Source: CANHBY01 sp031374415 (GTDB lineage: Bacteria > Pseudomonadota > Gammaproteobacteria > Burkholderiales > Burkholderiaceae_C). From it: a stretch of DNA of 64,000 nucleotides. The notes beneath the pieces are model-generated. The model was not told the origin of the DNA. It was given only the letters and a program-made list of their open reading frames with translations, and did not search any database. The translations under genes and the position numbers were made by a program. Positions 7,496 through 15,415 of this stretch are shown here, piece after piece; positions within the stretch are counted from its first letter, which is position 1, and the number at the start of each line of letters is the position of its first letter. Location of the stretch: assembly GCA_031374415.1 (NCBI GenBank), contig JANMGB010000275.1:1-64000 (forward strand), read 5' to 3'.

Positions 7496-9604
7496 TCAAG
7501 TAGCCAACTTGGACAGATCCGCCACGCGATTCATGGCAGCTTGCAGTTGCGACAATAAACCCAAGCGGTTGTGGCGCAAAGCCGCATCGTCCGCATTCAC
7601 CATCACTTCGTCAAAAAAAGCATCCACCGGCGTGCGCAATGCTGCCAAAACCTGTAGGCAGGCCGTGTAGTCACCCGCATCAAACGCCGCGTTGGCCTGG
7701 GGTGCGAGCTGTTGCAGGGCGTGGTACAGGGCCTGCTCAGGGGCCTCACGCAGCAGCGCGACATCGACCGTCGGGAGCCGGGCCTGTTCTGATTTTTTGA
7801 GGATGTTGCTCACCCGCTTGTTGGCCGCAGCCAAGGCCTCAGCCTGCGGCAGCTTGGCAAAAGCCAACACTGCATTCAAGCGTGAGACGGTTTGATGCAA
7901 CGGTGGGCGCAGCGTGAGAACCGCATCGACCGAGCGGGCGTCAAACGCGGCCGTGAGTTGGTGGAAGTAGCGCTCAAAAATGAAGGCCTCGACTTGGTCG
8001 GTCGTGTCAGGCGCCAGGCTCAGCCCCTCAAACACAGACGCCGTGAAGGCCAGCAGCTCAGGCAGGCGGATGTCACGCGCTGCGCTGAGCGCCGTCAAGG
8101 CGTTGAGCAAGGTCAGCGCATGTCGGCGCAGCGCGAAGGGGTCTTTGTCGCCCGTCGGCTTGAGGCCAATGCCCCAAATGCCCACCAGCGTCTCGACACG
8201 GTCAGCGATGATCAAGGTATCGCGCACCGGGTCACCCACCCCGCTCGCCTCGCCACGCTGGTTCAGGTACTGGCCCTCGATGGCGCTGGCCACCGCCTCG
8301 TCTTCGCCATCATGGCGGGCGTAGTAGCCGCCCATCACACCCTGCAACTCAGGGAACTCGCCCACCATGTCGGTCAAAAGATCGGCCTTGGCCAGCAGCG
8401 CGGCGCGATCGGCCAACGTCACGTCAGCACCGATGCGCTCGGCCACCCAACGCGCAATGCGACGAACGCGCTCAACGCGCACCCCCTGGGTGCCGAGTTT
8501 GGCGTGATAGACGACCTTGTCCAGGCCCTCGACCCGCTCAATGAGCTTCTTCTTGCGGTCTTGGTCAAAGAAGAATTTAGCGTCAGCCAAACGCGGGCGC
8601 ACCACCCGCTCGTTGCCTTCGATGACGCGCCGGGGATCGGCCGGATGGATGTTGCTGACGACCAAGAAGTGGTGCGTCAAAGCACCTTGGGCATCCAGCA
8701 GGGGGAAGTATTTTTGATTGGCCTTCATCGTCAAAATCAGGCACTCCGGGGGCACGGCCAGGAACTCCCGCTCGAACGAGCACAGCAGGACGTGGGGCCG
8801 CTCGACCAAGGCCGTGACTTCGTCCAGCAGGGCGTCGTCATCAATCGGGTGCGCACCCGGGATGTTGGCTTGCGCCGCGGCCTGTGTGAGCTGTTGTTGG
8901 ATCAAGGCACGGCGCTGCGCGAAGCTGGCGATGACCGCCCCTTCGTCTTGCAGCTGCTGCACGTAGCTGTCAGCCTCTCGCAGGTTCAAGGGCGAGTGGG
9001 CCGCCTCGAAGCGATGGCCCAGGGTTTGACGGCCAGCGCCCAAGCCCAAGGCGCTCAAGGGCACCACCTGCTCGCCGTGCAAGGCCACCAGGCCATGGGC
9101 TGGGCGCACAAACTGAACGCTGTCCCAACCGTCAGAGAGTTGGTAGCGCATGAGCTTCGGGATGGGCAATTGGGCCAGCGTGTCGGTCAAGGCCAATTGC
9201 AGGCCCTGCGCCAAGGTCACACCGGGCATAACGCGGGGCCAAAACAAGGTCTCGGCTTTGCCGTCCAGAGCGCGCTCTAGCTTGAGCGCAACGCCAGCGT
9301 CGGCCCCGGAAGCGGCGAGCTTCTTGAGCAAGGCGGGCGTGGGCTGGCCAGTGGCGTCCAGCCCCACGGCCACGGGCATCAACTTTTGACGCACTGCTTT
9401 GTCGGGGGCCTGGGAGAGCACCTCACTGAGGTGCAATGCCAAGCGGCGCGGCGTGGCCAGCGCAGTGCTCACGGCAGCCTGGCCCAGCAGGCCTTGCGAG
9501 CGCAAGGACTCGGTCAAACCCGCGGCGAACGACTCGCCCAGGATGTTGAGCGACTTCGGGGGCAACTCTTCCACCAACAACTCGACCAGCAAATTCGACA
9601 TCAT
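7496..9604 (-). CDS. glyS: glycine--tRNA ligase beta subunit
   Basis: About 702 residues. This is the beta chain of the bacterial alpha2beta2 glycyl-tRNA synthetase, needed for tRNA binding and activity. The start MSNLLVELLVEELPPKSL is the conserved GlyS N-terminus, and the C-terminal part has the anticodon-binding-like region ending VADLSKLAT. ATGs at 9604 and 9601 both fit; the first overlaps the glyQ TGA. The frame can be extended to 9631 inside glyQ, but the conserved N-terminus argues against that. Translational coupling to glyQ ensures paired subunits. Confidence 0.97.
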   Translation of the reverse strand: MMSNLLVELLVEELPPKSLNILGESFAAGLTESLRSQGLLGQAAVSTALATPRRLALHLSEVLSQAPDKAVRQKLMPVAVGLDATGQPTPALLKKLAASGADAGVALKLERALDGKAETLFWPRVMPGVTLAQGLQLALTDTLAQLPIPKLMRYQLSDGWDSVQFVRPAHGLVALHGEQVVPLSALGLGAGRQTLGHRFEAAHSPLNLREADSYVQQLQDEGAVIASFAQRRALIQQQLTQAAAQANIPGAHPIDDDALLDEVTALVERPHVLLCSFEREFLAVPPECLILTMKANQKYFPLLDAQGALTHHFLVVSNIHPADPRRVIEGNERVVRPRLADAKFFFDQDRKKKLIERVEGLDKVVYHAKLGTQGVRVERVRRIARWVAERIGADVTLADRAALLAKADLLTDMVGEFPELQGVMGGYYARHDGEDEAVASAIEGQYLNQRGEASGVGDPVRDTLIIADRVETLVGIWGIGLKPTGDKDPFALRRHALTLLNALTALSAARDIRLPELLAFTASVFEGLSLAPDTTDQVEAFIFERYFHQLTAAFDARSVDAVLTLRPPLHQTVSRLNAVLAFAKLPQAEALAAANKRVSNILKKSEQARLPTVDVALLREAPEQALYHALQQLAPQANAAFDAGDYTACLQVLAALRTPVDAFFDEVMVNADDAALRHNRLGLLSQLQAAMNRVADLSKLAT

Positions 9605-10527
9605 GCTTGCCCCCTGTCTGTCTTGGCCCACTGCGCCAACACCTCATCGGCCCACGCCTTGGGCGCCATGGGAAACCCCAGACGCGCACGGCTGTCGAAA
9701 TAGCTTTGCGCCACGCTGCGCGAGATGTTGCGGATGCGGCCGATGTAGGCCGCACGCTCGGTGACGCTGATGGCGCCACGGGCATCCAAGAGATTGAAGG
9801 TATGTGCTGCTTTGAGCACTTGTTCATAGGCGGGCAGCGCCAGCTTTTGTGCCATCAGGTACTGCGCCTGTTTTTCGTGGGCCGTGAAGGCCGACAACAA
9901 AAAATCGACGTCACTGTGTTCGAAGTTGTAGGTGCTTTGCTCGACCTCGTTCTGGTGATAGACATCGCGGTAGAGCAAGGTGTCGGTCCAGCGCAGGTCG
10001 TAGACATTGTCAACGCCTTGCAGGTACATGGCCAGACGCTCCAGGCCATAGGTGATCTCACCCGTGAGGGGCTTGCAATCGATGCCACCCACCTGCTGGA
10101 AGTAGGTGAACTGGGTGACCTCCATGCCATTGAGCCAGACCTCCCAACCCAAGCCCCAAGCCCCCAGGGTAGGGTTCTCCCAGTCGTCTTCGACGAAGCG
10201 CACGTCATTGACGGTGAGGTCAAAGCCCAGGGCTTTTAAGGAGCCGAGGTACAAATCCAGGATGTCGGCCGGGGCGGGCTTGAGCACCACTTGGTATTGG
10301 TAGTAATGCTGCAAGCGATTGGGGTTTTGACCGTAGCGGCCGTCTTTGGGACGGCGGCTGGGTTGCACATAAGCCGCCTTCCAGGGCTCCGGGCCGAGCG
10401 CGCGCAAAAACGTCGCGGTGTGGCTGGTGCCGGCGCCCACCTCCATGTCATAGGGCTGGAGCAAGGCGCAGCCCTGCTGATCCCAGTAGGCTTGCAAACG
10501 CAAAATCATTTGCTGAAAGGTCAGCAT
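9601..10527 (-). CDS. glyQ: glycine--tRNA ligase alpha subunit
   Basis: A 308-residue catalytic subunit that makes glycyl-adenylate and charges tRNA-Gly together with GlyS. Diagnostic blocks are MLTFQQMILRLQAYWDQQG at the N-terminus, QPYDMEVGAGTSHTATFLR, and QPSRRPKDGRYGQNPNR (class II motif 2 region). It is the first gene of the minus-strand run glyQ-glyS-gmhB-plsC-metallopeptidase. The 228 bp upstream, shared with a divergent gene, should hold its promoter; a TACAAT hexamer on the minus strand at 10655-10650 is a weak -10 candidate without a good -35. Confidence 0.97.
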   Translation of the reverse strand: MLTFQQMILRLQAYWDQQGCALLQPYDMEVGAGTSHTATFLRALGPEPWKAAYVQPSRRPKDGRYGQNPNRLQHYYQYQVVLKPAPADILDLYLGSLKALGFDLTVNDVRFVEDDWENPTLGAWGLGWEVWLNGMEVTQFTYFQQVGGIDCKPLTGEITYGLERLAMYLQGVDNVYDLRWTDTLLYRDVYHQNEVEQSTYNFEHSDVDFLLSAFTAHEKQAQYLMAQKLALPAYEQVLKAAHTFNLLDARGAISVTERAAYIGRIRNISRSVAQSYFDSRARLGFPMAPKAWADEVLAQWAKTDRGQA

Positions 10528-10755
10528 GGTGTGTGTGAATGTGTCGAAGGTGTACAGCGCGAAATGGCTGACGAACTGAGCTTAAAAAAGCGTTTTGGCG
10601 ACCCCCAGTGGGCCCGAACTCCGACCACTGGGAGGTCCCCGAGCCGCCGATTGTAAATTGGGCGCTGGGGACAGGGACTGCTGAACCTTTTGAAGCAGCC
10701 CGCCACAGATAGCACACGGCACATTTGCACTTTTCCCACCACAAGGGCTTTGACG

Positions 10756-11601
10756 ATGATCAGCAGCAGCAACAACACGTCCCTACTCAGAGACTTGAGG
10801 ACCACCAGCCAAAACAACGGCCACGGCGTCAATATCACGGAGGCAGAATTCAACCAAATGAAATCTGCCGGTCAGCTCGATTCACTGATGAAAAAACATG
10901 GTGAGTTCTCCGCCAAAGATTTAGATACGGATGGCAACGGGAAAATTAACGAGTACGACGTCAAATCTGGGAAACATTCGGATCGCGATTTCATTCGAAA
11001 TGGGGAAGGGAGTGGCGGCAGCAGCAGCGGCAGCAGCAGCAGCGGCAGCAGCAGCGGCAGCAGCAGCGGCAGCAGCGGCAGCAGTGGCAGCAGTGGCAGC
11101 AGTGGCAGCAGTGGCTCTGATTCTGGTGACAAGGTTGTACTTCAATTTGGCTGGTCAGACACCAGCACTTCCAAAATAGATTCCGCCCTCCGTAAGGCTG
11201 GCATCGATAACTTCAAGAGATCAAACTCATCAGACAAAGGATTGGGCATCGCCGTAGTCACCCGGGAACAAGCCGAAGCATTCAAAGATTATGCCAATGA
11301 GGGTAAAAAGGTCTTCGCCAATATTCAAAGCGCAAGAGGTGGAATTGACAGTACCGATGATCTCAGGGTGTCATTTTCGAAAGATTCACACAGCAGCGGG
11401 CGCATCGGTTTTGGCGGAAACGACTACGGTGGCATCATCACAGACGATCCTTCCCGGGTCGTTTCGGGGTCAGCGATAGGGCAACAAAAGGGTGATGATG
11501 CGCTGTGGAGTACCGACAGAGGAAACTCCGCAAAAGCCCAAATGTGGGACGGGCCCGGGGGTCGACAATACGTCACGATGAGCGCGTCCATCGAGAACTA
11601 G
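10756..11601 (+). CDS. EF-hand protein with Ser-Gly repeat linker, unknown function
   Basis: About 281 residues with no recognised full-length family. An N-terminal Ser/Asn-rich stretch is followed by a canonical calcium loop (residues about 57-68, core DTDGNGKINEYD), then a linker of some 35 residues made almost wholly of Ser and Gly, encoded by an AGCGGC/AGTGGC microsatellite at about 11008-11117. The C-terminal 150 residues begin KVVLQFGWSDTSTS. There is no Cys, no evident signal peptide and no membrane segment. An upstream in-frame codon at 10690 is possible, but the ATG at 10756 gives a coherent start. The gene looks less GC-rich than its neighbours, and its 3' end overlaps the end of lnt by 29 bp. 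Secretion is only a guess. Confidence 0.7.
   Translation: MISSSNNTSLLRDLRTTSQNNGHGVNITEAEFNQMKSAGQLDSLMKKHGEFSAKDLDTDGNGKINEYDVKSGKHSDRDFIRNGEGSGGSSSGSSSSGSSSGSSSGSSGSSGSSGSSGSSGSDSGDKVVLQFGWSDTSTSKIDSALRKAGIDNFKRSNSSDKGLGIAVVTREQAEAFKDYANEGKKVFANIQSARGGIDSTDDLRVSFSKDSHSSGRIGFGGNDYGGIITDDPSRVVSGSAIGQQKGDDALWSTDRGNSAKAQMWDGPGGRQYVTMSASIEN
11008..11117 (+). repeat. AGC/GGC trinucleotide microsatellite
   Basis: A run of AGC, GGC and AGT triplets codes for the Ser-Gly linker of the EF-hand protein. It keeps the reading frame. Such tracts change length by slippage, so linker length may vary between strains. Antisense frames through it give artificial poly-Ala and poly-Leu translations. Confidence 0.9.
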
Positions 11602-13108
11602 GGCCTGTTCGCATCGCGATCACGAGAAGCACACTCAGAACCCACAAAGGCGCCAGACCCCAGCGCCCCGCCCACCGAGCGAACGGGGTCACGCCGGTGC
11701 GGCCCTCGACCTCGCCCACCAACACGCCCTGAACGGCAGCAGGAAGCTCATGCTGCACCTGCCCCCGGTGGTCGATGACTGCGGTGGCCCCTGTATTGGT
11801 GGCGCGCAGCATCGGCCGCTGCAACTCTAAGCTGCGCATGCGCGAAATTTGCAAATGCTGCTGGACCGCAATCGTGTTGCCAAACCAAGCAATGTTGCTG
11901 AGGTTGACCATGAGCGTGGGGGGCGCAGGGCCGACGAAGCGGGTCGCCAGCTCTTCACCAAAAAGGTCTTCGAAACAGATGTTCGGGGCGGCCCATTGGC
12001 GCCCCTGGTCGGTCATGATCTCGAACGAGGGCGCGTTGACCACGCCCCGATCAAAGTCGCCCAAGGGCATCTCCATGAGGGTGGTGAACCAGCGAAACCC
12101 AGTCGGAATGAACTCACCGAACGGCACCAAGTGGTGCTTGTCGTAACGGTAGAACCCAAACGGGGTCTCGAGGGACGAAGCCGACAAGCCTGCCACCGAG
12201 TTCGTGTAGCCCTGCGTCAAATCACCCAGCGGCAGCCCGAACAGCGCATGGCGCCCCACCCCCGTGAAGTGCGCCCGCACCGGAGACCAAAACTCAGCCG
12301 GGACTTGCTCAGGAAGCAGCGGAATCACGGTCTCTGGCGCGACCACCAAGTCAACCTTGATGTTGATCAGTTTGTCGCGTGTCCACATGAGCGCACTGAA
12401 CAAATGCTCGGGCGAGAACTTTTCTTGCTGGGGCACATTGGGCTGCAACAAGGCGACCTTCAGACGCCCCGCATCGGCCGTGAAGTTGACGGGGCCAGCG
12501 GCGTACCCGAGGGCCAAACCCAAGCCCCCCAGACCAGCGACCCCCCAGCGCCAGCGCGCAGCCCCCCCGCGCAGCACCAGACATGACACGGCCAGCGCGC
12601 TGAACGCACCCAAGCCATAAACGCCCACCCACGGGGCCCATGGCGCCAGGGGCCCTTGGACATGCGCATAGCCGCTGGCCGCCCACGGAAAACCCGTGAA
12701 AATGCTGCCCCGCGCCAGCTCGGCCAGCAACCACAGGCCGGTGAACAGGAGGCTGTCTCCCGCCCAGGTGCCACGCCGCCAACGGGCAAAAGCACCCATG
12801 GCCAGAGCCCAATACAGGGACAATGCGCCGCACAACAAGACGACGGAACCCGCCGCCATCCAAGCCGGCATGCCGCCATAGCGGTACATGCTGATGAACA
12901 GCCACCACACCGCACTCAGAAGCCAACCCACACCGAACACCCAACCTAAGCACGCTGCTCGCCGCGGCCCAACATCGTCGAGCTGCCAGACCAGCCAAGC
13001 CAAAGCCAAAGGCTGCAGCCACCACCAGGCGGGCCAGGTCATGGGCAGGCTGTGCACAGCGCCGAACAGCGCTGTGAGAACAAGGATCAAAGCGGGACGC
13101 AGGCTCAA
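11573..13108 (-). CDS. lnt: apolipoprotein N-acyltransferase
   Basis: About 511 residues. This inner-membrane enzyme adds the third acyl chain to lipoproteins. The N-terminal half is a series of membrane helices beginning PALILVLTALFGAVHSLP. The C-terminal nitrilase-like domain has the catalytic Glu in VVAPETVIPLLP, Lys in the YDKHHLVPFGEFIP block, and Cys in NICFEDLFGEE. No ATG fits. A TTG at 13108 overlaps the corC stop; another TTG at 13159 would give a 55-bp overlap. The corC-lnt pairing is standard in proteobacteria. The last residues overlap the convergent EF-hand gene, so the C-terminal tail may be strain-specific. Confidence 0.94.
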   Translation of the reverse strand: MSLRPALILVLTALFGAVHSLPMTWPAWWWLQPLALAWLVWQLDDVGPRRAACLGWVFGVGWLLSAVWWLFISMYRYGGMPAWMAAGSVVLLCGALSLYWALAMGAFARWRRGTWAGDSLLFTGLWLLAELARGSIFTGFPWAASGYAHVQGPLAPWAPWVGVYGLGAFSALAVSCLVLRGGAARWRWGVAGLGGLGLALGYAAGPVNFTADAGRLKVALLQPNVPQQEKFSPEHLFSALMWTRDKLINIKVDLVVAPETVIPLLPEQVPAEFWSPVRAHFTGVGRHALFGLPLGDLTQGYTNSVAGLSASSLETPFGFYRYDKHHLVPFGEFIPTGFRWFTTLMEMPLGDFDRGVVNAPSFEIMTDQGRQWAAPNICFEDLFGEELATRFVGPAPPTLMVNLSNIAWFGNTIAVQQHLQISRMRSLELQRPMLRATNTGATAVIDHRGQVQHELPAAVQGVLVGEVEGRTGVTPFARWAGRWGLAPLWVLSVLLVIAMRTGPSSRWTRSS

Positions 13109-14019
13109 GCGCCGTCGCTGCCGAGGGCTTCTTCCGGCGCGCGCGTGACCTTGAACCAACGCACCGCCCCGCCCCGAGTCAGCATGACTGTGAACACCAA
13201 GCCCGCCAGCGTCACCGACTCACCGCGGCGCGGCACCCGGCCATGGGCCTGGGCCACCAAGCCGCCAATGGTCTCAAAAGGCTCCAGGGGCAACCAGGAT
13301 TCGAATGCCTCATTGACGGCCAAAATCGACGTGTCGCCGGCCACACGTTGACCCCCATCGGCCAGGGTGTAGATGTCGCTGGTACCTTCTCTTTTGTCAT
13401 CGAACTCGTCTTGGATGTCGCCCACGATTTGCTCTAAAACGTCTTCGATGGTGATCAAGCCCGCGGTGGTACCGAACTCATCGATCACGATGGCCAGGTG
13501 GTTGCGGTTGGAGCGAAAGTCACGCAGCAGCTCATTGAGGCCCTTGGATTCGGGCACAAACACCGCCGGACGCAGCAAGGTTCGCAGGTTCAAATCAGGA
13601 GCGCGCTGGAGTTTGAGCAGATCTTTGGCCATCAAAATGCCAATGATGTTGTCGCGCTTTTCCTCAAACACCGGAAACCGAGAATGACCGGTGGCGATCA
13701 CCGCGTGCAGCAGGTCGTCGTAGTCGGTATTGATGCTGAGCAAGTCCATGTGGGGCGCGGCCACCATCACATCACCCGCGGTGAGCTCGGCCATGCGGAG
13801 CACACCCTCCAACATCATCCGGGTCTGGGGGGCGATGACCTCGCGGTCTTCAGCGGTGGCCAGCGTCTCAAACAGCTCGTCACGCGAATCAACGCCCGGG
13901 GAGACAAACTCGACAATCCGCTGAAACAGATTGCGGGGCTCAGGGTTGGCAGGGGACGAAGGCGACAAGGGGGGGGGTTTCTCAAACCCCTTGGGCCGCG
14001 AATGAAAAGGTTCAGTCAT
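13105..14019 (-). CDS. corC: CorC/HlyC-type CBS-domain transporter-associated protein
   Basis: A 304-residue cytoplasmic protein with two CBS domains (residues about 75-190, including MDLLSINTDYDDLLHAVI and HLAIVIDEFGTTAGLITIED) and a C-terminal CorC/HlyC domain. The family is linked to Mg/Co efflux and membrane integrity, but biochemistry is thin. It overlaps lnt downstream. Codons 15-17 lie in a run of nine identical bases (13969-13977, G on the plus strand) encoding Pro-Pro-Pro, so slippage there would truncate the protein. Confidence 0.92.
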   Translation of the reverse strand: MTEPFHSRPKGFEKPPPLSPSSPANPEPRNLFQRIVEFVSPGVDSRDELFETLATAEDREVIAPQTRMMLEGVLRMAELTAGDVMVAAPHMDLLSINTDYDDLLHAVIATGHSRFPVFEEKRDNIIGILMAKDLLKLQRAPDLNLRTLLRPAVFVPESKGLNELLRDFRSNRNHLAIVIDEFGTTAGLITIEDVLEQIVGDIQDEFDDKREGTSDIYTLADGGQRVAGDTSILAVNEAFESWLPLEPFETIGGLVAQAHGRVPRRGESVTLAGLVFTVMLTRGGAVRWFKVTRAPEEALGSDGA

Positions 14020-14115
14020 CGCGCCAAGGCGAAGAGTCAGACACGACGTAAGCTTACCCTAAGCTTCAGCACGCCGCGCCAAATGTGTTAGCGTCGATCT
14101 TTGGGCCAACTGCTG

Positions 14116-14129
14116 CCCCCCCCCCCCCC
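14116..14129 (+). repeat. poly-C tract of 14 bases
   Basis: Fourteen consecutive C residues lie 26-39 bp before the ATG of the CobW-family gene and about 100 bp before the divergent corC start. Tracts of this length are prone to slipped-strand change. The position is compatible with altering promoter spacing or the 5' leader. Confidence 0.85.
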
Positions 14130-14154
14130 ACTTTGACTCTTGACCTCTCACACC

Positions 14155-15198
14155 ATGGCACTGATCCCCGCCACCATCATCACGGGCTTCCTCGGCTCGG
14201 GCAAAACCACCCTGCTCAAGCGCGTTTTGACCGAGGCGCACGGCCAAAAAATTGCCGTCATTGAGAATGAATTCGGCAATGAGAACATCGACAACGAGAT
14301 TTTGGTGCGCGACACCCAGGAGCAGATTCTGCAGCTCAACAATGGCTGCGTGTGCTGCACCATCCGCGAAGATTTGCGCACCACACTGTCAGAACTGGCC
14401 GAAAAGCGCCGCAAAGGCGAGTTGAATTTTGACCGCGTGGTCATCGAGACGACCGGCTTGGCCGACCCCGGCCCCGTCGCCCAGACATTTTTCATGGACG
14501 ACGAAATCGCCGAAAGCTACTTGCTCGACGCGATTTTGACGCTGGTGGATGCCAAACACGCCCACACTCAGCTGGACTTGCGCCAAGAAGCGCGCCGCCA
14601 GGTGGGGTTTGCCGACCAAATTTTCATCAGCAAGGCCGATTTGGTCGATCAAGACGCCCTGAACCAGCTCCAGCACCGCCTCAAGCACATGAACCCGCGC
14701 GCGCCTCAGCGGGCTGTCAATTTTGGCGATGTCGACTTGGCCCAGGTGTTTGACCTGCGCGGCTTCAACCTCAACGCCACACTCGAAATTGACCCCGACT
14801 TTTTGAGCGGCGCAACAAGCCACGGACACACGCACACGCACCACGATCATGACCACGCCCACGGCGAGCACTGCGACCACCCCCACCATCATGCCCATGA
14901 TGATGACGTGAAGTCGTTTGTCTTTCGCAGCCACCGTGCCTTTGACCAACACAAGCTAGAGTCTTTTTTGGGCTCCATCGTGCAGGTCTACGGCCCGAAG
15001 ATGCTGCGCTACAAGGGCATCTTGTACCTCAAGGGGGTACAGCGCAAGGTCATTTTCCAGGGCGTGCACCAGCTCATGGGCACGGATTTTGGCCCTGCCT
15101 GGCTGGCCAGCGAGAAAAAAGGCAGCAAAATGGTCTTCATCGGGCTCGACCTGCCCCAAGAGATTTTGCAGCAGGGACTAGAACAATCCCTGGTCTGA
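14155..15198 (+). CDS. CobW/COG0523-family GTPase, putative zinc metallochaperone
   Basis: A 347-residue G3E GTPase. Walker A is GFLGSGKT (residues 11-18), the metal-binding CxCC motif is GCVCCTI (Cys65, 67, 68), and the guanine motif region reads ISKADLVDQ. Between the GTPase and the C-terminal CobW_C domain lies a His/Asp-rich stretch (residues about 222-250, more than ten His), a likely metal reservoir. This architecture matches YjiA/YeiR/ZNG1-type zinc chaperones rather than cobalamin-synthesis CobW, and no cobalamin gene is adjacent. The ATG at 14155 fits the family start; an upstream TTG at 14140 is less likely. Confidence 0.9.
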   Translation: MALIPATIITGFLGSGKTTLLKRVLTEAHGQKIAVIENEFGNENIDNEILVRDTQEQILQLNNGCVCCTIREDLRTTLSELAEKRRKGELNFDRVVIETTGLADPGPVAQTFFMDDEIAESYLLDAILTLVDAKHAHTQLDLRQEARRQVGFADQIFISKADLVDQDALNQLQHRLKHMNPRAPQRAVNFGDVDLAQVFDLRGFNLNATLEIDPDFLSGATSHGHTHTHHDHDHAHGEHCDHPHHHAHDDDVKSFVFRSHRAFDQHKLESFLGSIVQVYGPKMLRYKGILYLKGVQRKVIFQGVHQLMGTDFGPAWLASEKKGSKMVFIGLDLPQEILQQGLEQSLV

Positions 15199-15331
15199 CG
15201 TCTTCGTTGCGCCGTCACAATGTCATGCACACGACCGGAACCCTGACCTTGAGCCCCACCCTCGACAGTGCGTCACGCCCTGTCGAGGCACTGCAAGGCC
15301 AGATCCGGGCCATCAAAGAGAACAACGTGGC

Positions 15332-15337
15332 TACAAT
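15332..15337 (+). promoter_or_regulatory. candidate -10 element for the dksA-like gene
   Basis: TACAAT is followed at once by the GC-rich stretch GCGCCGCGC, a discriminator type often found at stringently controlled promoters. No good -35 is visible 17 bp upstream, so this is tentative. The start point would be near 15344, giving a leader that contains the hairpin at 15357-15390. Confidence 0.3.
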
Positions 15338-15356
15338 GCGCCGCGCTATCAAGAGT

Positions 15357-15390
15357 GCCCCTGCCTCGTCCGGCCGGATGAGGCAGGGGT
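15357..15390 (+). promoter_or_regulatory. strong leader hairpin upstream of the dksA-like gene
   Basis: CCCCTGCCTCGTCCGG (15358-15373) pairs with CCGGATGAGGCAGGGG (15374-15389): 16 pairs, one of them G-U, with hardly any loop, so in practice the central bases would form a small loop. No T run follows, so a simple intrinsic terminator is doubtful. It ends 26 bases before the GTG start and leaves the AGGAG ribosome site free. It may be the terminator-like end of the CobW-gene transcript or an mRNA-stability or attenuation element. Confidence 0.6.
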
Positions 15391-15415
15391 GTTTCGGTGT
15401 TGCGAGGAGACCTCT

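Noticed and set aside
7892..9280. 462-residue open frame on the plus strand
   Set aside because: Antisense to glyS, low-complexity Gln/Arg/Leu-rich translation with no recognisable motif.
10921..11179. Poly-Ala and poly-Leu open frames
   Set aside because: Other-frame readings of the Ser-Gly microsatellite.
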